Of a DNA stretch of 64,000 nt, positions 33,712 through 43,055 are shown in pieces. The stretch comes from Pseudomonas fluorescens (lineage in GTDB: Bacteria; Pseudomonadota; Gammaproteobacteria; Pseudomonadales; Pseudomonadaceae): positions 3,038,001-3,102,000 of the forward strand of contig NZ_CP148752.1 in NCBI RefSeq assembly GCF_040448305.1, given 5' to 3'. Both the position numbers and the translations under genes were made by a program. The notes below the pieces were generated by a model, which saw only the letters and a list, made by a program, of their open reading frames with translations, searched no databases and was not told the DNA's origin. Within the stretch, counting starts at the first letter, position 1, and each line of letters starts with the position of its first letter.

Positions 33712-33794
33712 GAACACCACAACCTCTGGGGCAAGCCTCCTCACCACAGGGGATTCTCAGCTTGTGGCCAAGTTGAATTCACCAGGAGTTTCAC

Positions 33795-36700
33795 ATGGCG
33801 AAGAAACCCAAGGCAGCCACGTTCATCAAGGACCCGCTCTGGTACAAGGACGCGGTGATCTATCAAGTTCACGTCAAATCGTATTTCGACTCCAACAACG
33901 ACGGGATTGGCGATTTTCCCGGCCTCATCGCCAAGCTCGACTACATCGCCGACCTGGGCGTCAACACCATCTGGCTGTTGCCGTTCTATCCCTCGCCACG
34001 GCGCGACGACGGTTATGACATCGCCGAGTACCGCGGCGTACACAGCGACTACGGCACCATGGCCGATGCCAGGCGTTTCATCGCCGAGGCGCACAAACGC
34101 GGCCTGCGGGTGATCACCGAACTGGTCATCAACCACACCTCCGACCAGCACCCGTGGTTCCAGCGGGCGCGCAAGGCTAAACCCGGATCGGCGGCGCGGG
34201 ACTTCTACGTGTGGTCCGATGACGATCATAAATACGACGGCACCCGCATCATTTTCCTCGACACCGAAAAGTCCAACTGGACCTGGGACCCGGTCGCCGG
34301 CCAATACTTCTGGCACCGTTTCTACTCCCACCAGCCGGACCTGAACTTCGATAACCCGCAAGTCATGAAAGCGGTGCTGTCGGTGATGCGTTACTGGCTC
34401 GACATGGGCATCGACGGCTTGCGCCTGGACGCCATTCCCTACCTGATCGAGCGTGACGGCACCAACAACGAGAACCTGCCGGAAACCCACGACGTCCTGA
34501 AAAAGATCCGCGCCGAAATCGACGCCAACTACCCCGACCGCATGTTGCTGGCCGAGGCCAATCAGTGGCCGGAAGACACCCAGTTGTACTTCGGCGCCAC
34601 CGACAAGAAAGGCCTGAACGGCGACGAATGCCACATGGCCTTTCACTTCCCGTTGATGCCGCGCATGTACATGGCGCTGGCCCAGGAAGATCGCTTCCCG
34701 ATTACCGACATTCTGCGCCAGACCCCGGATATCCCCGCCAACTGCCAGTGGGCAATCTTCCTGCGCAACCACGATGAGTTGACCCTGGAGATGGTCACCG
34801 ACAAGGAGCGTGACTACCTGTGGAATTACTACGCCGCCGACCGTCGGGCGCGGATCAACCTGGGGATTCGCCGTCGCCTGGCGCCGCTGATGGAGCGCGA
34901 CCGCCGCCGGGTCGAGCTGCTCAACAGCCTGCTGCTGTCGATGCCCGGCACGCCGACCCTGTATTACGGCGATGAAATCGGCATGGGCGACAACATCTAC
35001 CTCGGCGACCGCGACGGTGTGCGTACGCCGATGCAATGGTCCATCGACCGCAACGGCGGTTTCTCCCGCGCCGACCCGGCGAGCCTGGTGCTGCCACCGA
35101 TCATGGACCCGCAATATGGCTACCTGTCGGTCAACGTCGAAACCCAGGCCGGCGACCCGCATTCGCTGTTGAACTGGACCCGGCGCATGCTCGCCGTGCG
35201 CAAGCAATCCAAGGCCTTTGGCCGCGGTACGTTGAAGATGCTGTCGCCGAGCAATCGGCGGATTCTGGCCTACACCCGTGAGTACACCGGGGTGGATGGC
35301 AAGCACGAAGTCATTCTGTGCGTGGCCAACGTGTCGCGCAGCGCCCAGGCCGCCGAGCTGGACCTGTCGGCCTACGTCGGCATGGTGCCGGTGGAAATGC
35401 TCGGGGGGAACGCATTCCCACCCATCGGCCAGCTGAATTTCCTCCTGACGCTGGCGCCATACGGCTTCTACTGGTTCGGCCTCGCCGCGGAAAACCAGAT
35501 GCCGAGCTGGCACGTGGAGCCCGCACAAAGCCTGCCGGACTTCACCACGCTGGTGCTAAAAAAGCGCATGGAGGAACTGCTCGAAGCGCCGTCACGCACC
35601 ACAATGGAGCAAAGCATCCTGCCGAGCTGGTTGCAGAATCGCCGCTGGTTCGCCGGCAAGGACGCGGCCATTGAGCAGGTCGATCTGGCCTATGGCGTGC
35701 GGTTCGGCGACCCGCAGCATCCGGTGCTGTTCAGTGAGATCAATGTCACCAGCGCTGGCCAGAGCAGCCGCTACCAGTTGCCGTTCGGCTTTATCTCGGA
35801 GGATCAGGTCGGTACTCCGTTGCCGCAGCAATTGGCATTGTCGCGGGTACGGCGCGGACGCCAGGTCGGCCTGATCACCGATGCCTTCAGCCTGGACACC
35901 TTTGTGCATGCCGTATTGCAGGGCATTCAGGCCGGCACCGTATTGGCTTCCAGCGATGGCGACATTCGCTTCGAGTCCACCGCGGAGCTGGAAAAACTTG
36001 GCCTCAATGCCGAGTCGCCGGTACGTTACCTGTCCGCCGAACAGTCCAACAGCTCGGTGGTGATCGGCAACAGCCTGGTGCTGAAGCTGATCCGCAAGGT
36101 CGCCTGCGGTGTGCACCCGGAACTGGAAATGAGCGCGTACCTGACCGAAGCCGGGTTCAGCAATATTTCGCCATTACTGGGGGCCGTGGTGCGACGCGAC
36201 GGGGCGGGTGAAGACAATTTGCTGATGATCGCCCAAGGCTATTTGAGTAACCAGGGCGACGCCTGGGAATGGACGCAGAACAACCTCGAACGGGCGCTGC
36301 GCGATGAGCTGGCCGACGCCGTGTCCGAGCAGGAACAGCATTACAACGCGCTCGGCGAACTGAAAGACTTCGCCGCTATGCTCGGTCAGCGCCTGGGGGA
36401 AATGCATCAGGTGCTGGCGGCGCCGAGTGCCAACCCGGACTTCTTGCCCCAGGTCACCACGCAGAAAGAGGCGCTGGCCTCGGCCAGGGATGTCGCGGCG
36501 CAAATCGAGCACGCGCTGAACTTGCTCAAGCAGCATAAAAATCAACTGAACCCGGCGGACCAAACCCTGGTCGGCCGTTTACTGGACAACAGGAAAGCCA
36601 TCCTCGGCCATGTACAAGCGTTGGGCAAAAAGACCGCGGGCGGCTTGCGCATTCGTGTACACGGCGACCTGCATCTGGGGCAGGTGCTGGTGATCAAGGG

Positions 36701-37136
36701 CGATGCCTATCTGATCGACTTCGAAGGCGAACCGGCCCGGCCATTGCATGAACGACGGGGCAAACACAGCCCGTACAAGGATGTCAGCGGCGTGCTGCGT
36801 TCCTTCGACTACGCGGCGGCGATGGCGATCAACGTGCAGAGCGTCGACAACACCGCGGCGGCCGATGCCGCGCGCTTGCGGGTCACCGATCGCTACTTGA
36901 GCGAGGCGCGGCAAGCATTTGTCGACGCTTATCGGCTGGCGGCAGCTAGTCTTGCCCATGCATGGCAAGATCCCGAAGGCGAGGATGCCGCGCTGGCGTT
37001 GTTCGGTCTGGAGAAGGCGGCGTATGAAGTGGCTTATGAGGCGGAAAATCGCCCCGCCTGGTTGCCCGTGCCGTTGCACGGTTTATATGGATTATTGAGT
37101 GGGCTTAAACCCTTTTCCGATCTTGGTGGAGAGTAG
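33795..37136 (+). CDS. treS: Trehalose synthase-maltokinase fusion (TreS-Pep2)
   Basis: A 1113-residue bifunctional protein. The N-terminal GH13 domain (about 10-550) isomerises trehalose to maltose; its nucleophile is Asp212 (GLRLDAIPYL), with acid/base Glu in LLAEANQWPEDT and a third Asp in FLRNHDELTLEM. The C-terminal domain (about 580-1113) resembles maltokinase Pep2, which phosphorylates maltose with ATP; the kinase catalytic region starts at His956 (HGDLHLGQ) and includes the metal motif LIDFEGEPARP. The fusion channels maltose toward maltose-1-phosphate for GlgE, encoded just upstream. 83 bp separate it from glgE and 2 bp from glgB. GAAACCC-rich start region follows the ribosome-binding site AGGAG. 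Confidence 0.96.
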   Translation: MAKKPKAATFIKDPLWYKDAVIYQVHVKSYFDSNNDGIGDFPGLIAKLDYIADLGVNTIWLLPFYPSPRRDDGYDIAEYRGVHSDYGTMADARRFIAEAHKRGLRVITELVINHTSDQHPWFQRARKAKPGSAARDFYVWSDDDHKYDGTRIIFLDTEKSNWTWDPVAGQYFWHRFYSHQPDLNFDNPQVMKAVLSVMRYWLDMGIDGLRLDAIPYLIERDGTNNENLPETHDVLKKIRAEIDANYPDRMLLAEANQWPEDTQLYFGATDKKGLNGDECHMAFHFPLMPRMYMALAQEDRFPITDILRQTPDIPANCQWAIFLRNHDELTLEMVTDKERDYLWNYYAADRRARINLGIRRRLAPLMERDRRRVELLNSLLLSMPGTPTLYYGDEIGMGDNIYLGDRDGVRTPMQWSIDRNGGFSRADPASLVLPPIMDPQYGYLSVNVETQAGDPHSLLNWTRRMLAVRKQSKAFGRGTLKMLSPSNRRILAYTREYTGVDGKHEVILCVANVSRSAQAAELDLSAYVGMVPVEMLGGNAFPPIGQLNFLLTLAPYGFYWFGLAAENQMPSWHVEPAQSLPDFTTLVLKKRMEELLEAPSRTTMEQSILPSWLQNRRWFAGKDAAIEQVDLAYGVRFGDPQHPVLFSEINVTSAGQSSRYQLPFGFISEDQVGTPLPQQLALSRVRRGRQVGLITDAFSLDTFVHAVLQGIQAGTVLASSDGDIRFESTAELEKLGLNAESPVRYLSAEQSNSSVVIGNSLVLKLIRKVACGVHPELEMSAYLTEAGFSNISPLLGAVVRRDGAGEDNLLMIAQGYLSNQGDAWEWTQNNLERALRDELADAVSEQEQHYNALGELKDFAAMLGQRLGEMHQVLAAPSANPDFLPQVTTQKEALASARDVAAQIEHALNLLKQHKNQLNPADQTLVGRLLDNRKAILGHVQALGKKTAGGLRIRVHGDLHLGQVLVIKGDAYLIDFEGEPARPLHERRGKHSPYKDVSGVLRSFDYAAAMAINVQSVDNTAAADAARLRVTDRYLSEARQAFVDAYRLAAASLAHAWQDPEGEDAALALFGLEKAAYEVAYEAENRPAWLPVPLHGLYGLLSGLKPFSDLGGE

Positions 37137-37138
37137 TC

Positions 37139-39370
37139 ATGAGTGTCTCGAACAAGGAACAGGGTCATCACAAAGAAGCGCTGCTGCCCAGGGCGCGGGA
37201 TATCGATGCATTGGTGCGTGCCGAGCATATCGATCCTTTCGCCATTCTCGGCCCCCATGCTGATGGTGCCGGCGGGCAATTCATTCGCGCGTATCTGCCG
37301 GGCGCCCTGAGTGTGCAGGTGCTGGCCAGGGACTCCGGCGAAGAGCTGGGGCAACTGGAGGTCACGCAGACACCAGGGTTGTTCGTCGGGCATTTCGATC
37401 GAGCACAAGCGTATCTGCTGCGCACCCGTTGGGCCGGCGGCGAGCAAACCGCAGAAGATCCTTACAGCTTCGGCCCGTTGTTGGGCGAAATGGATTTGTA
37501 CCTGTTTGCCGAAGGCAATCACCGCGACCTCAGCGCGTGCCTGGGCGCGCAACTCAAGACCGTGGACGGCGTCGACGGCGTGCGTTTCGCCGTGTGGGCG
37601 CCGAATGCCCGGCGGGTGTCGGTGGTCGGCGATTTCAACGTCTGGGACGGGCGCCGGCATCCGATGCGCCTGCGTCATCCCACCGGCGTCTGGGAGTTGT
37701 TCATCCCGCGCCTGCAGGCCGGGGACACCTACAAATACGAAATCCTCGGCGCCCACGGCATCCTGCCGTTGAAGGCCGATCCCGTGGCGCTGGCCACCAG
37801 CCTGCCACCGGACACCGCCTCGAAAGTCGCCTCACCCTTGAACATCGACTGGCAGGACCAGGACTGGATGTTGTCCCGGGGTGACCGCCAGCGGGTGACG
37901 GCGCCATTGTCGATCTACGAATTGCACGCCGGCTCGTGGCAATGCGAGCTGGACGACCTGGGTGAAGTGGCCCGCCAGTACACCTGGCCGGAATTGACCG
38001 AGCGGCTGATTCCCTATGTCAAAGACCTCGGTTTCACCCACATCGAACTGATGCCGATCATGGAGCACCCGTTCGGCGGTTCGTGGGGCTATCAGTTGCT
38101 GTCGCAATTCGCACCGAGTGCGCGCTATGGCACGCCGGACGAGTTCGCCGCGTTCATCAACGCCTGCCACCAGGCCGAGCTCGGGGTGATTCTCGATTGG
38201 GTGCCGGCGCATTTCCCCACCGATATCCACGGCCTGGCCCAGTTCGACGGCACGGCGCTGTACGAGTATGGCAACCCACAGGAAGGGTTCCACCAGGACT
38301 GGGACACGCTGATCTACAACCTGGGTCGCACCGAAGTGCACGGCTACATGCTGGCGTCGGCGCTGCACTGGCTCAAGCATTTTCATGTCGACGGCCTGCG
38401 GGTCGATGCGGTGGCCTCGATGCTCTACCGCGACTACTCGCGCAAGGCCGGCGAGTGGGTGCCGAACCGCCACGGCGGGCGGGAGAACCTGGAAGCCATC
38501 GACTTCCTGCGCCACCTCAATGACGTGGTCGCCCTCGAAGCGCCCGGTGCGCTGGTGATCGCCGAAGAATCCACCGCATGGCCGGGTGTCAGCCAGGGCA
38601 CGCAGCAAGGCGGCCTGGGCTTTGCCTACAAATGGAACATGGGCTGGATGCACGATTCGCTGCATTACATCCAGCAAGACCCGGTGTACCGCGCCCATCA
38701 CCACAACGAGCTGAGCTTCGGCCTGGTGTATGCGTGGTCCGAGCGCTTCATCCTGCCGATCTCCCATGATGAAGTGGTGCATGGCAAACACTCGCTGATC
38801 GACAAAATGCCCGGCGACCGCTGGCAGAAATTCGCCAACCTGCGGGCCTACCTGAGTTTCATGTGGGCGCATCCCGGCAAGAAGCTGCTGTTCATGGGCT
38901 GCGAATTCGGCCAGTGGCGCGAGTGGAACCATGACCAGCAACTGGACTGGTACCTGTTGCAATACCCCGAGCACAAGGGCGTGCAGAAACTGGTGTCTGA
39001 CCTCAACCGCTTGTACCGCGAAGCGCCGGCGCTGCATGAGCAGGACGATGTACCGCAGGGTTTCCAATGGCTGATCGGCGATGACGCGATCAACAGCGTT
39101 TATGCGTGGTTGCGCTGGAGCAAGGACGGCGAACCGCTGCTGGTGGTGGCTAACTTTACCCCGGTGCCGCGTGAGGCTTATCGCGTTGGGGTGCCGTTTG
39201 CCGGGCAGTGGAGTGAGGTGCTCAACAGCGATTCGTCGATTTATGCCGGTTCCAATTATGGCAACAGTGGCGGGGCGGTGGCCGAGGAGACGCCGAGCCA
39301 TGGGCAGGCGTTGTCGTTGGTGCTGAACTTGCCGCCGTTGGCGGTGTTGATGTTAAGGCCGCAGGGCTAG
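37139..39370 (+). CDS. glgB: 1,4-alpha-glucan branching enzyme GlgB
   Basis: A 743-residue GH13 branching enzyme forming alpha-1,6 branches in glycogen. It has N1 and CBM48 domains (about 1-240; VRFAVWAPNARRVSVVGDFN), then the catalytic barrel with ELMPIMEHPFGGSWGYQ, nucleophile Asp423 (GLRVDAVASMLYRDYSR), acid/base Glu476 (VIAEESTAWPGV) and ISHDEVVHGKHSL, and a C-terminal beta domain. Length matches two-N-domain GlgB of Gammaproteobacteria. It starts 2 bp after the treS stop, so it belongs to the glgE-treS operon. The genes after it are convergent and belong to the accessory island. Confidence 0.97.
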   Translation: MSVSNKEQGHHKEALLPRARDIDALVRAEHIDPFAILGPHADGAGGQFIRAYLPGALSVQVLARDSGEELGQLEVTQTPGLFVGHFDRAQAYLLRTRWAGGEQTAEDPYSFGPLLGEMDLYLFAEGNHRDLSACLGAQLKTVDGVDGVRFAVWAPNARRVSVVGDFNVWDGRRHPMRLRHPTGVWELFIPRLQAGDTYKYEILGAHGILPLKADPVALATSLPPDTASKVASPLNIDWQDQDWMLSRGDRQRVTAPLSIYELHAGSWQCELDDLGEVARQYTWPELTERLIPYVKDLGFTHIELMPIMEHPFGGSWGYQLLSQFAPSARYGTPDEFAAFINACHQAELGVILDWVPAHFPTDIHGLAQFDGTALYEYGNPQEGFHQDWDTLIYNLGRTEVHGYMLASALHWLKHFHVDGLRVDAVASMLYRDYSRKAGEWVPNRHGGRENLEAIDFLRHLNDVVALEAPGALVIAEESTAWPGVSQGTQQGGLGFAYKWNMGWMHDSLHYIQQDPVYRAHHHNELSFGLVYAWSERFILPISHDEVVHGKHSLIDKMPGDRWQKFANLRAYLSFMWAHPGKKLLFMGCEFGQWREWNHDQQLDWYLLQYPEHKGVQKLVSDLNRLYREAPALHEQDDVPQGFQWLIGDDAINSVYAWLRWSKDGEPLLVVANFTPVPREAYRVGVPFAGQWSEVLNSDSSIYAGSNYGNSGGAVAEETPSHGQALSLVLNLPPLAVLMLRPQG

Positions 39371-39435
39371 GAAAGTCAGAAGTTAACTCATTGCCGCGTT
39401 AATAGATTGAGCGCGGTTAGTTTTCCATGAGACGT

Positions 39436-39469
39436 AACCGAGCAGTTAGTAACGACGATTAGCTCGGTT
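39436..39469. terminator. Inverted repeat between glgB and second rhs gene
   Basis: A perfect 8 bp stem AACCGAGC ... GCTCGGTT with an 18-base loop lies in the 289 bp convergent gap. No clear T-run follows on either strand, so a bidirectional terminator is only a possibility. The rest of the gap holds nothing convincing; an 88-codon GTG frame on the minus strand is discussed as rejected. Confidence 0.35.
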
Positions 39470-39659
39470 GTGTTGACGAGTTCGCTTTTTTTCTGAGTGT
39501 TCGTTAACTTAATTGTCTTGAGGAGCATGGGGAAATGACGGGGGAGTCGCCGCAGCGCATAATGTGCGATCACGGTCTTTATCGCTGTGTAGACAGCACT
39601 GACACAATAACAACATGCCCGTAGTTCCTGTGGGTTCAACCTTGAGAAGGCCACTAAAT

Positions 39660-42509
39660 CTAATTGACGAGTAGACGGGAAGACTTGAGAGGTTTTCCTG
39701 GTCTACCGTTTTTATCTCTCTGCGCCCAATCTCTGAAAGTTAAAGTTTCTAATGGGGATAGTCCGTTTTTGCCCCTGGACGGAATGTTGACAGTAGGGCG
39801 GATGTTTACATGGCTGGCTGGAAGTTGTGCGTGTCGCTCCTCTATTTTAATGTTCCATTCGTATAGGTCTGAAGCGTTGTAGAGATTGTTTTCGAAGTAG
39901 GTCTCAAGTTCTTCTTGGTGCATGTGAGGTTCGGCTTTGAGTTTGTCTGGGATTCGTTCTGAAACAAATATGTCTTTTAAATTCGCTCCGCCTTTTTTCA
40001 AAAAATTCAAAGTGTGCAATTTTTGCTCGATTTTAGGTCGGTAATGACCGCTCTTGTTTTCAATAAATGAAACTGCTCCATTCGTTATTACGATCATTCC
40101 GGCGTCTAGAACTGGGCGACCGGAGAAAGGAGATGAGTGGTACCTTTTATCGCGGGTATGTTTAAATATGGCAAGTTCTGGTTGATGTTGCTCGTTGAAT
40201 CCTAATGCGTACCCCAAGTTGGTATTCAATTTAAGCCAGTTTGAGGATGATGTGGTGGTGTTGTTGTAACCGACAAGCTGCTCCTTATTGTTGGAAAGCA
40301 ATCCGTTCCTTACTGTTAGAGTCATTAAATTGTCTGCTCGTTCTTGTTGGTTGTAATATCTGATGCCTTTGTATTTAAATGAGTTTTTTAGTTGTCTGTC
40401 TTTGTCGTTAATTTGCTCGCCTATATAGTCGAGGTGGCGCCCTCTTAATACATGTCCGTGGCCTGGTAGTAAGTGTTTGTGGACAAGCATCTGCCAGCGT
40501 TTTTTGTCCAGGCCAACGCTATCTACATTATTGACAGGGTCGGAACCTACAAATTGATACAAATTCATCCCATCTACATACCCCGCCGGATCCGGATTAA
40601 TCCACCGCTGCAACCACGGCGCGTAATAGCGGAATCCATAGTAATAAAGTCCCGTCGCGTCCCGCTCCTTGCCCGAATACCGCACGGTCTTGTACTTGGC
40701 TTCTGTGGCCGAACGGGCCGCGAAACAAGCCGTACCACCAAACGGGTAATACCATTCCTGGCTGATCAGGTCGGCGTTTTGGTCCAGCTCCAGCGCGCTG
40801 GATTGCAGGTGGTCATTGAGGCTGTAACGCACCTGGTCGTTGGTAATGTCATCCGGTGGATTGGCAACCCAATGCAGCACCTGCACGCTGTTGCTACCGG
40901 CGCTGGCATTGGTCACGTGGGGGATTTCACCGGTGCCGCCATGACTGCGGATCTCCACGCCGGGCAGGTAGCGTACTTCGCTGATCAACGTCCGGGCGTT
41001 GGTCTGGTTTGAACGCAATTTGCGCACCCGTTGGCCGCCGCCGTCGTAGAGGTAGTGTTCGTAGTCGTCATTGCCGTCTTCGCGGACGACCGGGCGCACG
41101 GTGGACAGTTGATTGCGCAGATCCCAGCCGAGTGACTGGCCTGCTTGCAGTTCACGTAAATTGCCATTGGCATCGAAACCGGCGGCCAGTTCGGCTTCGG
41201 TCGGTGGACGGCCATTGCGCTCGGGCAGGCAGCGGTTGCTGTACTTCGCGCGGGTCAAGGTGCGGCTGTGTGCCTGGGCGCCGACGTGCGTCAGGTCCAG
41301 CAGATTGCCGCCGGCGTCGTAGTGATAAGTCTGGCTGTAATTGCCAACTTGGTTAGGGTCGAGCGGCAAAGGTTGAAGGTCGGGCAGGGCGGGGTCGCCA
41401 TGGCCGGACTTGGCTTCCCATCCGGTGGCTTCGATCAGTTGATCGAGAGTGTCGTAGTGGTAGGTCTTGATCGGTTCGATACGCTGGTTGTTGAAGTAGC
41501 GGATCGGTTGGGCAGCGTCTTCGATGCTCATCAGGTTGCCGACTGCGTCGTAGCGGTATTTCAGGTCCTGCAGTGGCGTGCCGTTGGTCTTGTGTGCGCT
41601 GAACCCAATGAGGCGACCATTCGCAGGGTCGTAGCGGTGGCGGGTGACGACGCCGTTACCGGCGGCTTCCGCTTCGATCTGGCCGGAGGCGTTGTAGCTG
41701 AGATCGCTGACCAGTGTTCGTTCTGTCTGGTCGGGGCCGGCCAAGATCAGTCGCGTGTCGTTCAATTCGCCGGCGACGCTATAGGTAAAACGCCGATGAT
41801 TACCCAGCGCATCGATTTGCCGGAGCAGTTCACCGCTGGGGGCATATCGTAGTGAGGTGGTGGCACCTTCGGCGGGTTCAAGTAACGCATCGCGCGCGGC
41901 CACGCTGTCGGGCCAGTTCACCGTGTCGGTATCCAGCAAAAAATGCCGCGTCTGTTGCAGCACCGCACCACTGATGCCGAGATCGTTCAGGTGCAACGTC
42001 CCGGCCGGGTCGTCATGGCGAATCAACTGGCCGCACAGATTGTGCGATGCGGCGTCGGCATCGACTCTCGCATAGCTGAAGCGCTCAAGGACGTGCTCAG
42101 CGACCTCTTTACCACGCTCCTGTATGGTCACCGGCCGCAGCAGTACATCGAACCCGGTCAGGGAGTAGCTGCCACGGCCGTCCCAAGCCTCGATGCGTTG
42201 CCCGGCCGCACCGGGCAACGCCACCCGCCACCCCGCATCCACACTGTCACTCGACAACGGCACGCCAGACAGGTTGAACACCTGGCTCAAATTGGCCGGC
42301 ACCAACGCATCGTTCTGCGCCAGGGCAAACAGATACGGATCACGGCTGGCCACCGGCCTGCCTGCGGCATCGAACCGTTGATGCGTGACCCGTGCCTCAA
42401 GCGGATCGGCCGCCTGCCGCCGATGAAACTGCACCGTTCTGACTGTCAGCCCACGCGCGTCCGAAACCGCAAGGGTTGGCGTGCCGTGATGCGCATGGTC
42501 CACAGACAT
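39660..42509 (-). CDS. Short Rhs/YD-repeat protein with unassigned C-terminal domain
   Basis: A 949-residue paralogue of the rhs product at 24041. The N-terminal part (VSDARGLTVRTVQFHRRQAAD, DSVDAGWRVALPGAAGQ) and YD repeats align throughout, and the core ends at the same signature (NPDPAGYVDGMNLYQFVGSDPVNNVDSVG, near residue 665). The C-terminal 280 residues are unrelated to the first protein and encoded by AT-rich DNA. They include ENKSGHYRP at 817-825, a motif I associate with assorted effector-like C-termini, but no catalytic class can be assigned. No signal peptide, PAAR or VgrG is nearby, so the export route is unknown. No clear immunity gene follows the stop. Confidence 0.87.
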   Translation of the reverse strand: MSVDHAHHGTPTLAVSDARGLTVRTVQFHRRQAADPLEARVTHQRFDAAGRPVASRDPYLFALAQNDALVPANLSQVFNLSGVPLSSDSVDAGWRVALPGAAGQRIEAWDGRGSYSLTGFDVLLRPVTIQERGKEVAEHVLERFSYARVDADAASHNLCGQLIRHDDPAGTLHLNDLGISGAVLQQTRHFLLDTDTVNWPDSVAARDALLEPAEGATTSLRYAPSGELLRQIDALGNHRRFTYSVAGELNDTRLILAGPDQTERTLVSDLSYNASGQIEAEAAGNGVVTRHRYDPANGRLIGFSAHKTNGTPLQDLKYRYDAVGNLMSIEDAAQPIRYFNNQRIEPIKTYHYDTLDQLIEATGWEAKSGHGDPALPDLQPLPLDPNQVGNYSQTYHYDAGGNLLDLTHVGAQAHSRTLTRAKYSNRCLPERNGRPPTEAELAAGFDANGNLRELQAGQSLGWDLRNQLSTVRPVVREDGNDDYEHYLYDGGGQRVRKLRSNQTNARTLISEVRYLPGVEIRSHGGTGEIPHVTNASAGSNSVQVLHWVANPPDDITNDQVRYSLNDHLQSSALELDQNADLISQEWYYPFGGTACFAARSATEAKYKTVRYSGKERDATGLYYYGFRYYAPWLQRWINPDPAGYVDGMNLYQFVGSDPVNNVDSVGLDKKRWQMLVHKHLLPGHGHVLRGRHLDYIGEQINDKDRQLKNSFKYKGIRYYNQQERADNLMTLTVRNGLLSNNKEQLVGYNNTTTSSSNWLKLNTNLGYALGFNEQHQPELAIFKHTRDKRYHSSPFSGRPVLDAGMIVITNGAVSFIENKSGHYRPKIEQKLHTLNFLKKGGANLKDIFVSERIPDKLKAEPHMHQEELETYFENNLYNASDLYEWNIKIEERHAQLPASHVNIRPTVNIPSRGKNGLSPLETLTFRDWAQRDKNGRPGKPLKSSRLLVN

Positions 42510-42564
42510 CCGTGACGGCCTCGATCAGGGTGAGTTGCCCATCACAATGCATCACCATCAATGC

Positions 42565-42592
42565 TGTGGATACTGTAAGAAATACCAGTTTT
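42565..42592. promoter_or_regulatory. Palindrome upstream of second rhs gene (shared motif, copy 2)
   Basis: Plus-strand reading TGTGGATACTGTAAGAAATA then CCAGTTTT. It is an imperfect version of the motif before the first rhs gene and lies 55 bp from the rhs start, nearly the same distance (about 50 bp) as copy 1. It is also just after the stop of the decayed autotransporter. Confidence 0.55.
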
Positions 42593-42945
42593 CACCAGCG
42601 TATCCGCACACCCAGGTTGCCGATCAACCCGTTCAGGTCATTGTCGTCCACGTCGCTGCTGTAGTCGGCGCTGATGTACAGGCTCACCGGTTTGTGCCTG
42701 GCGAGAAGGCTGGCCATAGAGTTGGTCCCAGGTCGTGGGCGCGGCGTCTGCGGTGGTCAGGTTGGACCGGGATAGGTTTCTGCAAGGGCAGGCAGACTGA
42801 GTGTCGGGATGTCCTGGCGATACCACGGGGCTGTTTCTTGCTCGTCAGTGGCGGCTTGTACTTGCATGGTGAAACACAGCAGGAGTGAACTCGACACCGT
42901 GCAAAAAGTGACTTTGATCTCTTGTGGGGTGAGCGGGATTTTCAT
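42592..42945 (-). pseudogene. Skeleton of a deleted autotransporter gene
   Basis: The 5' end encodes a signal-peptide-like N-terminus (MKIPLTPQEIKVTFCTVSSS, LLLCFTMQVQAATDEQ), then directly a passenger-barrel linker (APWYRQDIPTLSLPALAE) like the PLYREAVPTWSVVPPAAAQ segment of the intact autotransporter next door. After a frame change come AAPTTWDQLYGQ-like barrel sequence and finally the last barrel strands (KPVSLYISADYSSDVDDNDL then IGNLGVRIRW and stop), which match the neighbour's C-terminus VYAGLDYTSNIDS...GNVGVRVKW. The passenger and most of the barrel are gone. I infer several internal deletions in a tandem paralogue. Confidence 0.7.
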
Positions 42946-43055
42946 GGCGGTCTACCTTGCAGTCGCAGGCGGTATCTCGCGATGGCGTCTCTCCTACCCC
43001 GAATGAGGGGCGACCGAATGGAAAAAAAACCTCGGGACGGCGCAGATGTCCTCCA

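Noticed and set aside
33741..35528. A 595-codon antisense frame over treS, and similar long antisense frames over malQ, glgB, treZ and glgA.
   Set aside because: They mirror conserved enzyme genes and have no family features; shadow frames caused by GC-rich third positions.
39388..39654. An 88-codon GTG frame directly after the second rhs gene, considered as its immunity gene.
   Set aside because: No ribosome-binding site, Cys-rich odd composition, and no recognisable family. It also overlaps the inverted repeat in the convergent gap.
42757..42945. A 62-codon frame with signal peptide considered as a separate small secreted protein.
   Set aside because: Its linker sequence and the barrel end just downstream show it is the 5' end of a decayed autotransporter.
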